From Ferruginibacter sp. (GTDB lineage Bacteria; Bacteroidota; Bacteroidia; Chitinophagales; Chitinophagaceae): DNA of 47,696 bases. Within the stretch, counting starts at the first letter, position 1, and every line of letters begins with the position of its first letter. A model generated the notes under the pieces. The model was not told the origin of the DNA, did no database searches, and was given only the letters and a program-made list of their open reading frames with translations. Both the position numbers and the translations under genes were made by a program. Below, one piece after another: positions 23,842-32,054 of the stretch. The DNA lies in contig JANYFT010000413.1 in the NCBI GenBank assembly GCA_025359625.1, positions 1 through 47,696 of the forward strand, read 5' to 3'.

Positions 23842-24831
23842 TTACACCAAGCCCTTTTCCATCAAATACTCTGCAATCTGCACTGCATTTGTAGCAGCAC
23901 CTTTTCGCAGGTTATCGCTCACTATCCAGCAATTTAATGTATTGGCCTGGGTTTCATCTCTTCTTATCCTGCCAACAAAAGTTTCATCTTTTTCATGAGC
24001 AGTTAACGGCATCGGGTAAATAAAATTGGCAATGTCATCCTGTACTACAACACCCGGCGCTTTGCTTAAAAGATCTCTCAGTTCATCCAAATCAAAATCA
24101 TTTTCAAACTCAATATTTACACTTTCGCTGTGGCCGCCCATTACAGGGATACGGACTGTAGTGGCTGTCACTTTTATAGCGGCATCACCTATGATCTTCA
24201 CAGTTTCATGCGTCATTTTCATTTCTTCCTTGGTATAGCCATTTGCTAAAAACACATCTATTTGCGGAATGGCATTCAGGTCAATCGGGTATTTGTAAGC
24301 CATCTCTCCTTCTATACCTTTTCTTTCATTCATTAATTGTTCAACTGCTTTAACACCAGTGCCGGTAACACTTTGATAAGTTGATACCACTACCCTTTTG
24401 ATCTTGTATCTATCATGCAATGGTTTTAATACTACTACCATTTGAATCGTAGAGCAGTTGGGGTTGGCTATAATTTTATCTTCTTTTGTAAGCACATTGG
24501 CATTTACTTCCGGCACCACTAATTTTTTTGTTGGGTCCATCCGCCATGCGCTGGAGTTATCAATTACCGTGATACCAGCTTCGGCAAAAAGAGGGGCCAG
24601 CACTAAGGAGGTACCACCACCGGCAGAAAAAATGGCAATGGCAGGTTTTGCCGCAATAGCATCTTCGTAACCCACTACCTTATATTTTTTTCCTTTAAAT
24701 TCTACTTCCTTACCAATTGATTTTTCAGAAGCAACAGGAATAAGTTCGGTTACCGGAAAATTTCTTTCGGCCAACACCTGTAACATTTTAGTGCCTACCA
24801 AACCGGTAGCTCCAACTACAGCAACTTTCAT
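23842..24831 (-). CDS. asd: Aspartate-semialdehyde dehydrogenase
   Basis: A 329-residue enzyme that reduces aspartyl phosphate to aspartate semialdehyde, the branch point to lysine and diaminopimelate, threonine, methionine and isoleucine. The NADP site is VVGATGLVGTKML at the N-terminus. The catalytic Cys is Cys126 in IANPNCSTIQ. The substrate- and catalysis-related stretch TATTVRIPVMGGHSESVNIEF contains the family Arg and His. The length is normal. It is transcribed alone, ends at the bidirectional terminator 23780-23815, and is preceded by a Lys/Thr-rich leader ORF and attenuator-like hairpins at 24898-25024, pointing to control by aspartate-family amino acids. Confidence 0.96.
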   Translation of the reverse strand: MKVAVVGATGLVGTKMLQVLAERNFPVTELIPVASEKSIGKEVEFKGKKYKVVGYEDAIAAKPAIAIFSAGGGTSLVLAPLFAEAGITVIDNSSAWRMDPTKKLVVPEVNANVLTKEDKIIANPNCSTIQMVVVLKPLHDRYKIKRVVVSTYQSVTGTGVKAVEQLMNERKGIEGEMAYKYPIDLNAIPQIDVFLANGYTKEEMKMTHETVKIIGDAAIKVTATTVRIPVMGGHSESVNIEFENDFDLDELRDLLSKAPGVVVQDDIANFIYPMPLTAHEKDETFVGRIRRDETQANTLNCWIVSDNLRKGAATNAVQIAEYLMEKGLV

Positions 24832-24897
24832 TTGTTTTAGTTTTTATTTTGATTAAAGCTTTTCAATTTTACCCTGCGCTTATTTCCATTAAAAAAA

Positions 24898-24986
24898 GGA
24901 AGGGCAAAATAAAACCTTCCGTTTTGGCGGAAGGCTATGTATATTTTGAAACAAACAAAACACTGATTTACCTTCCGCTGCCGGAA
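24898..24986 (-). promoter_or_regulatory. Attenuator-like hairpins upstream of asd
   Basis: On the minus strand five complementary blocks follow in order. Block 1 is TTCCG (24986-24982). Block 2 is GCGGAAGG (24978-24971), within the end of the leader ORF. Block 3 is CCTTCCGC (24934-24927), block 4 is CGGAAGG (24921-24915), and block 5 is CCTTCC (24903-24898). Blocks 3 and 4 form a hairpin followed by TTTTATTTT (24914-24906), an intrinsic terminator. Blocks 2 and 3 can form an eight-base antiterminator instead, leaving 4 to pair with 5. Blocks 1 and 2 form a pause-type hairpin. The asd ATG lies about 75 bases beyond. Confidence 0.75.
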
Positions 24987-25024
24987 TGTTTCTTTGTTGT
25001 TTTAGTATGTTTTATCATCACCAT
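24968..25024 (-). CDS. Lys/Thr-rich leader peptide of asd
   Basis: An 18-residue frame, MVMIKHTKTTKKHSGSGR, with an ATG start and TAA stop. Of its first 12 residues, ten are Met, Ile, Lys or Thr, all products of the pathway that runs through aspartate semialdehyde. If charged tRNA is short, a ribosome would stall on the Lys/Thr run, leaving block 2 free to pair with block 3 and so prevent the terminator. If it reaches the stop codon it would cover block 2 and let the terminator form. A promoter box ends only six bases before the ATG. No other gene fits this 340-base gap; a 74-codon frame on the plus strand is not convincing. Confidence 0.65.
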   Translation of the reverse strand: MVMIKHTKTTKKHSGSGR

Positions 25025-25030
25025 TGAAAA

Positions 25031-25061
25031 CGAAAATAGTTACTATTTAATAATCAGCCAA
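25031..25061 (-). promoter_or_regulatory. Candidate promoter of the asd leader
   Basis: TTG (25061-25059) and TATTTTCG (25038-25031), 20 bases apart, match the Bacteroidota consensus with one mismatch in the -7 box. The box ends six bases before the leader ATG, so the leader peptide would be translated from a leaderless or nearly leaderless mRNA. Confidence 0.5.
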
Positions 25062-25171
25062 ACATTCAGCTAAAATAATTAATTGAACTTTTAAAGGGCG
25101 CTATTCTTTACGGAGGTAAAGTGAGTAGGGATTAATAAAGTAAGTATCTTTAAAATTACCTACAATTGATT

Positions 25172-27805
25172 ATGATTAAACGAATACTACTTTATCTGCC
25201 GGTTTTATTAGTCTTCAATTTAATAGCCAGGGCACAATTTTCTGAAAATTTTGTTGATGGTGATTTTTCCGGGAACCCTGCATGGACAGGTGGTACAGGC
25301 GATTGGATCATTAATATATCTGGTCAGTTACAAAGTAATAACACTGTTGCCAACAGCAGTTTTTATTTATCTACAGCTAATACACTGGTTACTACTGCAC
25401 AATGGGAATTTTATACCAATCTTACATTTGCTACTTCAGGCTCAAACTATGTGGATGTTTATTTAACTGCTTCAGTAAGCGACCTTACTGCTATCAGCAC
25501 AGCTGGCTATTTTGTTCGTATTGGTAATACAGCAGACGAAATTAGCTTGTACCGGAAAGATGCAGGGATTGCTGCTGGTATCAAAATAATTGATGGTGCA
25601 GATGGTTCGGTAAGCAGCTCTATAAATAACCAGGCAAAAATAAAAGTAATCAGGGATGCGAATAACCAATGGACATTATTGCGTGACATAACAGGAACAG
25701 GCAATAGTTATTTTAGTGAAGGAAATGTAACCGATGCCACTTTTACAACTTCTTCTTTTTTCGGTTTTCTTGTAAAACAGAGCACTGTAACCAGTTTTGC
25801 ACAAAAACATTTTTTTGATGATATTGAGGTGAAGGCTTATGTACCAGATACCGCACCGCCAGTTATTCAATCCGCAACAGTAACATCTGCCAGTACATTG
25901 GATATATTATTTAATGAGCCAGTAGATAATACAACCAGCCAGGCCATAGCGAATTATGTAGCCAATAATTTGGCCGCATCTCCGGCCACCGCAATATTAG
26001 ATGGAGCCAATACCGCATTAGTCCATCTTACTTTTACCAATAATTTTTCCAGTGGAATAAATTATTTGCTAACTGTAAATGGCGTAAAAGATCTGTCGGA
26101 TAATGCCCTTGTAAATGCAACGACACCGTTTATTTATTTTGCTCCTTACACGGCTCAGCAATATGATGTAGTGATAGACGAAATAATGAGCGACCCAACA
26201 CCACAAGTAACATTGCCCAATACCGAATGGATAGAATTAAGAAATACTTCCACATCAGCCATTAACCTGCAGGATTTTAAAATAAGCGACCGTACAAGTG
26301 TAAGCGGCGCCATGCCCCATTTTATTTTAAAGCCAGATAGTTTTGTAATTGTTTGCAGCAGCAGTGCCGTTGCAGCAATGGCGCCGTTTGGAACAACAAT
26401 ATCGGTTACCAGTTTCCCTTCGCTGGATAATGATGGTGATCAGTTGTCGCTTATTTCATCACAGGGAAAAATTATTCATGCGGTTAATTATACCGCTGCC
26501 TGGTATCAAAACGAATTAAAGAAAGATGGGGGATGGACGCTTGAAATGACCGATACCAAAAACCCTTGTTCGGGCATCCGCAACTGGAAAGCAAGCACCG
26601 ATTTGAGAGGTGGTTCGCCCGGTAGCAAAAATGCAACAGATGCTGTTAATACAGACAATGGGGCACCCAGATTGTTAAGGGGGTATGCAACAGATAATGT
26701 AAATATTACGTTGGTTTTTGATGAACCATTAGACAATCTTAAAGCTGCCAATACAACCAATTATACAATCAGCGGGGGTATAGGTTCGCCCATTGCTGCG
26801 GTTATGCTGTCACCGGTTTTTGATAATGTAAACTTACACCTGGCTACCCCATTGCTTGCTTCAAAAGTATATACCATTACAGCCACTGGTGTTACCGATT
26901 GTGTGGGCAACGCAATCGGTACAAAAAATACTGCAAGGGTTGGGCTTAGCGTTGTAGCCGATAGTCTTGATATTGTGATCAATGAAATTTTATTTAACCC
27001 ACCACCAGCGGGAAGCGATTATGTTGAAATTTATAACCGCAGTAACAAGATAATTGATCTTAAGCAAACCTATATTGCCAACCGTGGTATCAATGGCGCC
27101 ATTGGCAGTATTACACAAATAGCTGCCGAAAACTACCTTTTATTTCCGCAGGATTTCATGGTGTTGACCCCTGACATACCTTACGTGAAAGCTGCCTTCA
27201 TCAATCAAAACCCCGATGCCTTTATAACTTCCCATCTGCCTTCTTTTAATGATGATAAAGGTAGTGTGCTTATTTTAAATGCACAGGGTACTATAACAGA
27301 TGAATTAACTTATAGCGATAAATGGCATTTTAAATTATTGGATAATAAGGAAGGCGTAGCCCTGGAAAGGATTGATTACAATGCGCCAACCCAATCTGCA
27401 GACAACTGGCATTCCGCCGCTACCAGCACAGGTTATGGCACACCCACGTATAAAAATTCACAGTACCGGATAAACGATGGTATGCAGGGTGAGATAAAAT
27501 TATCACCTGAAATCGTATCACCAGACAATGATGGCCAGGACGATTTTGGTACGCTTGAATATGATTTTCCGGAACCGGGGTACGTGGCTAACATTACGAT
27601 TTTTGATGCTTCGGGCAAACGGGTGCGTTACTTGCAGCGCAATGCACTATGTGGCACAAAAGGCAATTTTAGATGGGATGGATTAGGAGAAAAAAATCAA
27701 TCGTTGGCAATTGGTGTTTATATTGTGTACGCAGAAATTTTCAACCTTAAAGGAAAAACAAAACAATTTAAAATACCCATTGTATTAGCGAGGAGAAATC
27801 AGTAG
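25172..27805 (+). CDS. Secreted lamin-tail-domain surface protein
   Basis: An 877-residue exported protein with a signal peptide (IKRILLYLPVLLVFNLIARAQ). Modules in order: a jelly-roll-like region (about 20-205); an Ig-like SbsA-type domain (APPVIQSATVTSASTLDILFNEPVD); a lamin-tail domain (VVIDEIMSDPTPQ, NTEWIELRNTS); a second Ig-like domain (APRLLRGYATDNVNITLVFDEPLD); a second lamin-tail domain (IVINEILFNPPPAGSDYVEIYNRS); and a C-terminal FlgD-like/gliding-type beta domain (GVYIVYAEIFNLKGKTKQFK). It is probably a cell-surface or extracellular adhesion or scaffold protein. The signal suggests export and the C-terminus resembles T9SS-linked proteins, but I cannot confirm T9SS use. The ATG at 25172 gives the best signal peptide. 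Confidence 0.85.
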   Translation: MIKRILLYLPVLLVFNLIARAQFSENFVDGDFSGNPAWTGGTGDWIINISGQLQSNNTVANSSFYLSTANTLVTTAQWEFYTNLTFATSGSNYVDVYLTASVSDLTAISTAGYFVRIGNTADEISLYRKDAGIAAGIKIIDGADGSVSSSINNQAKIKVIRDANNQWTLLRDITGTGNSYFSEGNVTDATFTTSSFFGFLVKQSTVTSFAQKHFFDDIEVKAYVPDTAPPVIQSATVTSASTLDILFNEPVDNTTSQAIANYVANNLAASPATAILDGANTALVHLTFTNNFSSGINYLLTVNGVKDLSDNALVNATTPFIYFAPYTAQQYDVVIDEIMSDPTPQVTLPNTEWIELRNTSTSAINLQDFKISDRTSVSGAMPHFILKPDSFVIVCSSSAVAAMAPFGTTISVTSFPSLDNDGDQLSLISSQGKIIHAVNYTAAWYQNELKKDGGWTLEMTDTKNPCSGIRNWKASTDLRGGSPGSKNATDAVNTDNGAPRLLRGYATDNVNITLVFDEPLDNLKAANTTNYTISGGIGSPIAAVMLSPVFDNVNLHLATPLLASKVYTITATGVTDCVGNAIGTKNTARVGLSVVADSLDIVINEILFNPPPAGSDYVEIYNRSNKIIDLKQTYIANRGINGAIGSITQIAAENYLLFPQDFMVLTPDIPYVKAAFINQNPDAFITSHLPSFNDDKGSVLILNAQGTITDELTYSDKWHFKLLDNKEGVALERIDYNAPTQSADNWHSAATSTGYGTPTYKNSQYRINDGMQGEIKLSPEIVSPDNDGQDDFGTLEYDFPEPGYVANITIFDASGKRVRYLQRNALCGTKGNFRWDGLGEKNQSLAIGVYIVYAEIFNLKGKTKQFKIPIVLARRNQ

Positions 27806-27886
27806 ATGAGTGATGAATAAATCCCCTTAAGTAATCAGTTATTTTTTTGCAATTACGAATTATTAAAACACTCAAATAATATATTC

Positions 27887-30052
27887 ATGCAAATAAAAAC
27901 ATTCCTGCTTCCAGTAGCTTTTATGGCTATGATGGCGCTATCATGCAACAATCCAACACAAGTGAAAAAAACAGCTTACAACTGGCCGGTAAATATTACA
28001 GCGCCGGTATGCGAATCGAAACCTAAAGAACTGACCGCCCATGGCGATGTAAGGACAGACAACTACTACTGGCTGAATGATTATTTTAAGAAAGGTCCGG
28101 ATAGCACCAAAGTAGTTGACTATTTAAAAGCCGAGAATAAATATTACGACACCATGATGTCGGGCACAAAAACATTGCAGGAGAAACTTTATACAGAAAT
28201 GAAGGCCCGGATAAAAGAAAAAGACGAGAGTGTGCCATTTTTTAAGCAGGGTTATTTCTATTACAGCAGGCAGGTAGAAGGCAAGGATTATTTTGTGTAT
28301 TGCAGAAAAAAGGGAACGCTTAGTGCTGCTGAAGAAGTACTACTGGATGTAAACGCTATGGCAGAAGGGCACAATTATTTTTCGGCCAGGGGCTTTGCCA
28401 TCAGCATGGATAATAATTTGCTGGCGTATGGTACAGATATGTTATCCAGAAGGGAATACATTATTTACATAAAGAACCTGCAAACAGGCGAAACGTATAA
28501 GGATGCCATCACAGATACCGAAGGCGATCCTGTTTGGGCCAATGATAACCAGACTATTTTTTACACTGCTAAAAACCCGGTAACACTGTTATCTGAAAAA
28601 ATAAAAAAACATACGCTGGGTACAGAAGCGGCATCAGACAAAATAGTGTACGAAGAAAAAGATCCGAGCAATTATATTGGGGTAGGCAAAACCAAATCGG
28701 ATAAATATATTTTGATAACCTCAGAAGCCACTTTATCATCCGAAATAAAATGGATTGATGCCAACAGGCCAGGCGATGCATTTGCAGTTTTTCAACCACG
28801 CATAAAAGATGTTTTGTACGATGTGGATCATGCTACTGATAAATTTTACATCCGCACCAATCTGCATGCAAAAAACTTTAAGATAGTTACCTGCGGCGAA
28901 GACAAGAAAGATAGCACTAACTGGAAAGACCTGGTGCCACACAACAATAGTATTTTGGTACAGGGTTTTGAGTTGTTTAAAAATTTTATGGCCGTATCGG
29001 AAAGAAAAGATGGTCTGACACAAATGCACATCATCAGCCTTAAAGACAATACCAGCCATTACCTGGCATTTGATGAACCCGCCTATACTGCAAGCATTGG
29101 TACCAATGCCGATTACAATACAGATACACTTCGCTTTAATTATACATCCTTAACAACGCCCAATTCTGTATATGATTATAATATGGTTAGTAAAGAAAAA
29201 AAGCTGTTGAAACAACAGGAAGTATTGGGCAATTTTAAGGTTACAGATTATATTACAGAACGCATGTTTGCCACAGCAAAGGATGGCACAAAAATTCCTA
29301 TTGCAATAGTGTATAAAAAAGGGTTTAATAAAGATAGTAATGCGCCCATGTTGCTAAATGCTTATGGCAGCTATGGTATCAGCAGCGATGCTTCTTTCAA
29401 CAGTGTGCGGCTAACTTTATTAAACCGCGGCTTTGCTTTTGCAATAGCGAATATCCGTGGCGGTGAGGAGATGGGCAGGTATTGGTACGAGGAGGGAAAG
29501 ATGATGAAAAAGAAAAATACTTTTACTGATTTTATTGATTGTGCTGAATACCTCGTAGCCAATAAATATACCAGCACCAAACATTTGTACATTAATGGGG
29601 GCAGTGCCGGTGGCCTGTTAATGGGTGCCGTGGTAAACATGCGTCCCGATCTTTGGAATGGTGTAATTGCAGCCGTGCCATTTGTAGATGTTGTAACCAC
29701 CATGAGTGATGCAACCATACCGCTTACAACCAATGAGTACGATGAATGGGGAAATCCTGCCAATAAGGAAAGTTATGATTACATGAAATCGTATTCACCT
29801 TATGACAATGTCGAAAAGAAAGCCTATCCAAATATGCTGGTAACCACTGGTCTTCACGACAGCCAGGTACAATATTTTGAACCTGCCAAATGGGTTGCCA
29901 AATTAAGAACTATGAAAACAGACAGCAACAAATTGTTTCTCTACACCAATATGGAGGCCGGTCATGGCGGTGCTTCCGGAAGATTTAAGCCCCTAAAAGA
30001 TAAAGCCAGGGAGTACGCATTTTTTCTGGCACTGGAAGGAATGACGGACTAA
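27887..30052 (+). CDS. Oligopeptidase B-like S9 peptidase, lipoprotein
   Basis: A 721-residue prolyl-oligopeptidase-family serine peptidase. The N-terminus is a lipoprotein signal (LPVAFMAMMALSC) with Cys20, so it should be anchored in the envelope. A beta-propeller domain covers about residues 80-430 and restricts the substrate to short peptides. The hydrolase domain has the oligopeptidase B signature (NIRGGEEMGRYWYEEG, KKKNTFTDFIDCAEYLV) and the catalytic triad GGSAGG (Ser), TTGLHDSQV (Asp) and EAGHGG (His). It probably cleaves after basic residues. An intrinsic terminator-like hairpin follows, and the gene is probably monocistronic. Confidence 0.93.
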   Translation: MQIKTFLLPVAFMAMMALSCNNPTQVKKTAYNWPVNITAPVCESKPKELTAHGDVRTDNYYWLNDYFKKGPDSTKVVDYLKAENKYYDTMMSGTKTLQEKLYTEMKARIKEKDESVPFFKQGYFYYSRQVEGKDYFVYCRKKGTLSAAEEVLLDVNAMAEGHNYFSARGFAISMDNNLLAYGTDMLSRREYIIYIKNLQTGETYKDAITDTEGDPVWANDNQTIFYTAKNPVTLLSEKIKKHTLGTEAASDKIVYEEKDPSNYIGVGKTKSDKYILITSEATLSSEIKWIDANRPGDAFAVFQPRIKDVLYDVDHATDKFYIRTNLHAKNFKIVTCGEDKKDSTNWKDLVPHNNSILVQGFELFKNFMAVSERKDGLTQMHIISLKDNTSHYLAFDEPAYTASIGTNADYNTDTLRFNYTSLTTPNSVYDYNMVSKEKKLLKQQEVLGNFKVTDYITERMFATAKDGTKIPIAIVYKKGFNKDSNAPMLLNAYGSYGISSDASFNSVRLTLLNRGFAFAIANIRGGEEMGRYWYEEGKMMKKKNTFTDFIDCAEYLVANKYTSTKHLYINGGSAGGLLMGAVVNMRPDLWNGVIAAVPFVDVVTTMSDATIPLTTNEYDEWGNPANKESYDYMKSYSPYDNVEKKAYPNMLVTTGLHDSQVQYFEPAKWVAKLRTMKTDSNKLFLYTNMEAGHGGASGRFKPLKDKAREYAFFLALEGMTD

Positions 30053-30163
30053 AAGATTATTAAAGCTAAAAAAACAGAAGTCTTTATTGCTAATAATATA
30101 CAGCAGCAAACACAAAATTATTCAAGACAGATTCCGGTTGTAATTGCTTAAAAAACTACAGTG

Positions 30164-30198
30164 ATAAGCCACCTTGAGCAAGGTGGCTTATTCATTTA
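30164..30198 (+). terminator. Hairpin terminator after the S9 peptidase
   Basis: ATAAGCCACCTT (30164-30175) and AAGGTGGCTTAT (30180-30191) form a perfect 12-base stem with a GAGC loop. The T-run after it (TCATTT) is weak. It lies about 110 bases after the stop and is convergent with cysS, so it may serve either strand. Confidence 0.7.
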
Positions 30199-30288
30199 AA
30201 AAGTAGTTAAACTCTGTAAATTTTGAAAATATTTATCAAGCCGGTACGCTTTGTTGCAATGCATTTTTTCAAAAAAATAAACCAATTT

Positions 30289-31776
30289 TTACATATTCCA
30301 GCTCATCGCACCATCCTTTTCATCCTTCAATTCAATACCTAAAGTGGTCAATTGGTTTCGAATTTTATCAGAAGTGGCATAATCTTTTTTTGCTTTGGAT
30401 TCCTTACGGATATCGATCAGCAATTGCATTACACCATGTAAAGTTTCGTCGTCTGCCGCGGTAACATAAGTTAGTCCAAAAACATCTTCCAAATAGATTT
30501 TGAATTGCTTTTGCAATAAAATAAGTGTTGACCCTGCAATGGCATTTGCTGCAATATGGCCATCTTTAATACCATTGATAACGGGCGTTAATTCAAACAT
30601 ATTGGCTAATATTTTAGCTGTACTAAAATCATCATCCATAAATTCATCAAACTCATTTATCCATTGCAGTACTTTTGTTTCCAGCGCTGCATCTGTTGCC
30701 GGTTCTTCAGTACCAGGGTTTAACTTTTTTAATACTTCATAAGCTTCCCACAACCTTTTCAGTGCTTTTTCGCTTGCAAGCAGGGCCTCGCTGCTAAAAT
30801 CTACCGGGCTGCGGTAATGACTTTGTAATATAAAAAACCGTATCGTCATCGGGGCAAAAGCCTGGGTAAGCAACGGATGATTGCCACTAAACATTTCTGT
30901 AAGCTTTATCACATTGTTATAACTTTTACCCATCTTTTTACCATTGATGGTAATCATATTGTTGTGTATCCAATATTTTGCCGGACTATGAAGATTGCAA
31001 ATAGTGCTCTGTGCAATTTCACTTTCGTGATGTGGAAACTGCAGGTCCATACCGCCGCCATGTATGTCAAATTCGGCACCCAGATATTTGGTTGCCATGG
31101 CAGAGCATTCAATGTGCCATCCAGGAAAACCTTCTCCCCACGGGCTTTTCCAGCGCATGATATGTTCCGGCGCTGCAGATTTCCATAAGGCAAAATCGGC
31201 TTTATCTCTTTTTTCCTGCTGGCCGTCCAGCTCTCTTGTTGTTTCCAATAAATCATCCATTACCCTGCCGCTCAATTTTCCATAATCATGTGTTGCAGCA
31301 TATTTTTTTAAATCAAAATATACTGACCCGTTTACTTCGTAGGCATATCCTTCTGCAATAATTTTTTCAATCATGTTTAATTGCTCTACAATATGCCCGG
31401 TTGCAGTAGGCTCAATACTGGGTTCCACACAATTAAATTGCAACATGGCCCAATGAAAAAGATTGGTGTATTTCTGCACCAGTTCCATTGGTTCTAATTT
31501 TTCGAGTATTGCTTTTTTACCCACTTTATCTTCGGCTTCTTTTCCCTCCTCTTCAAAATGGCCGGCATCTGTAATGTTGCGCACGTATCTTACTTTGTAG
31601 CCTTTGTGGGTGAGGTAACGAAATATAAAATCAAAAGTTATGTAGGGCCTTGCATGGCCAAGGTGGCTTTCACCGCTAACCGTTGGGCCGCACACATACA
31701 TACCTACATGACCGGGAGTAATTGAGGTAAAGACTTCTTTTTTGCGGGTGTAAGAGTTATAAACTTTTAGTGACAT
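30289..31776 (-). CDS. cysS: Cysteinyl-tRNA synthetase
   Basis: A 495-residue class I synthetase that charges tRNA-Cys. The active-site zinc Cys29 is in YVCGPTVSGESHLGHARPY, with the HIGH motif as HLGH (38-41). FPGWHIECSAMATKYLG and DIHGGGMDLQFPHHESEIAQ carry the remaining zinc ligands. The second signature is KKMGKS. The C-terminal anticodon-binding helices end with KDEKDGAMSWNM. Length and start are normal. Upstream lie about 175 non-coding bases, a Cys-rich 20-codon frame (31952-32014) and a promoter-like box, which together suggest cysteine-dependent control. Confidence 0.97.
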   Translation of the reverse strand: MSLKVYNSYTRKKEVFTSITPGHVGMYVCGPTVSGESHLGHARPYITFDFIFRYLTHKGYKVRYVRNITDAGHFEEEGKEAEDKVGKKAILEKLEPMELVQKYTNLFHWAMLQFNCVEPSIEPTATGHIVEQLNMIEKIIAEGYAYEVNGSVYFDLKKYAATHDYGKLSGRVMDDLLETTRELDGQQEKRDKADFALWKSAAPEHIMRWKSPWGEGFPGWHIECSAMATKYLGAEFDIHGGGMDLQFPHHESEIAQSTICNLHSPAKYWIHNNMITINGKKMGKSYNNVIKLTEMFSGNHPLLTQAFAPMTIRFFILQSHYRSPVDFSSEALLASEKALKRLWEAYEVLKKLNPGTEEPATDAALETKVLQWINEFDEFMDDDFSTAKILANMFELTPVINGIKDGHIAANAIAGSTLILLQKQFKIYLEDVFGLTYVTAADDETLHGVMQLLIDIRKESKAKKDYATSDKIRNQLTTLGIELKDEKDGAMSWNM

Positions 31777-31943
31777 TTTTATTTTTTTTGTTGACTGCTA
31801 TTGACAAACGACAAAGAAGTCTCTTTTTTTTAAAATTTTAATCCAAAATTTATTTTAATTAAGTAGTTCCATACGTCGCCTCTTCAGCATCACTTCTGAA
31901 TTTTTACTGTATAAGGAACAATTAAAATGATATACAATTGGCA

Positions 31944-31973
31944 CAAAGATATTATGCTATGCCGCAAAGGCAA
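31944..31973 (-). promoter_or_regulatory. Alternative cysS promoter
   Basis: TTG (31973-31971) and TATCTTTG (31951-31944), 19 bases apart, fit the Bacteroidota consensus. The boxes lie in the end of the Cys-rich frame and would bypass it, so cysS might have two promoters or one of the two readings is accidental. Confidence 0.4.
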
Positions 31974-32014
31974 CAACAGCGGGGAGATAAATATTTATTG
32001 ATAAAAAGATGCAT
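31952..32014 (-). CDS. Cys-rich leader ORF upstream of cysS
   Basis: A 20-residue frame (MHLFINKYLS, then PRCCCLCGIA) with ATG start and TAA stop, and four Cys codons within five positions. A perfect -7 box ends six bases before its ATG, as at the asd leader. It lies 176 bases upstream of cysS on the same strand and shortly after the previous gene's stop. Polycysteine leader ORFs act as cysteine-responsive attenuators in mycobacteria. Here I see no U-run terminator; two small stems sharing GGCA (31963-31960) exclude each other. It might act through Rho or translation. Chance remains possible for so short a frame. Confidence 0.5.
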   Translation of the reverse strand: MHLFINKYLSPRCCCLCGIA

Positions 32015-32020
32015 GGTGGT

Positions 32021-32028
32021 CAAATATA
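32021..32028 (-). promoter_or_regulatory. -7 box before the Cys-rich leader
   Basis: TATATTTG on the minus strand matches TAnnTTTG exactly and ends six bases before the leader ATG. At the expected -33 position I see TGG in place of TTG (32050-32048, spacer 19), so only half of the promoter is good. Confidence 0.4.
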
Positions 32029-32054
32029 ATAAAAATATTAAAAATAACCAGTTG

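Noticed and set aside
24849-25073. 74-codon plus-strand frame in the asd upstream region
   Set aside because: It runs antisense to the leader ORF and hairpins, has no recognisable domain, and the sequence is better explained as an attenuator.
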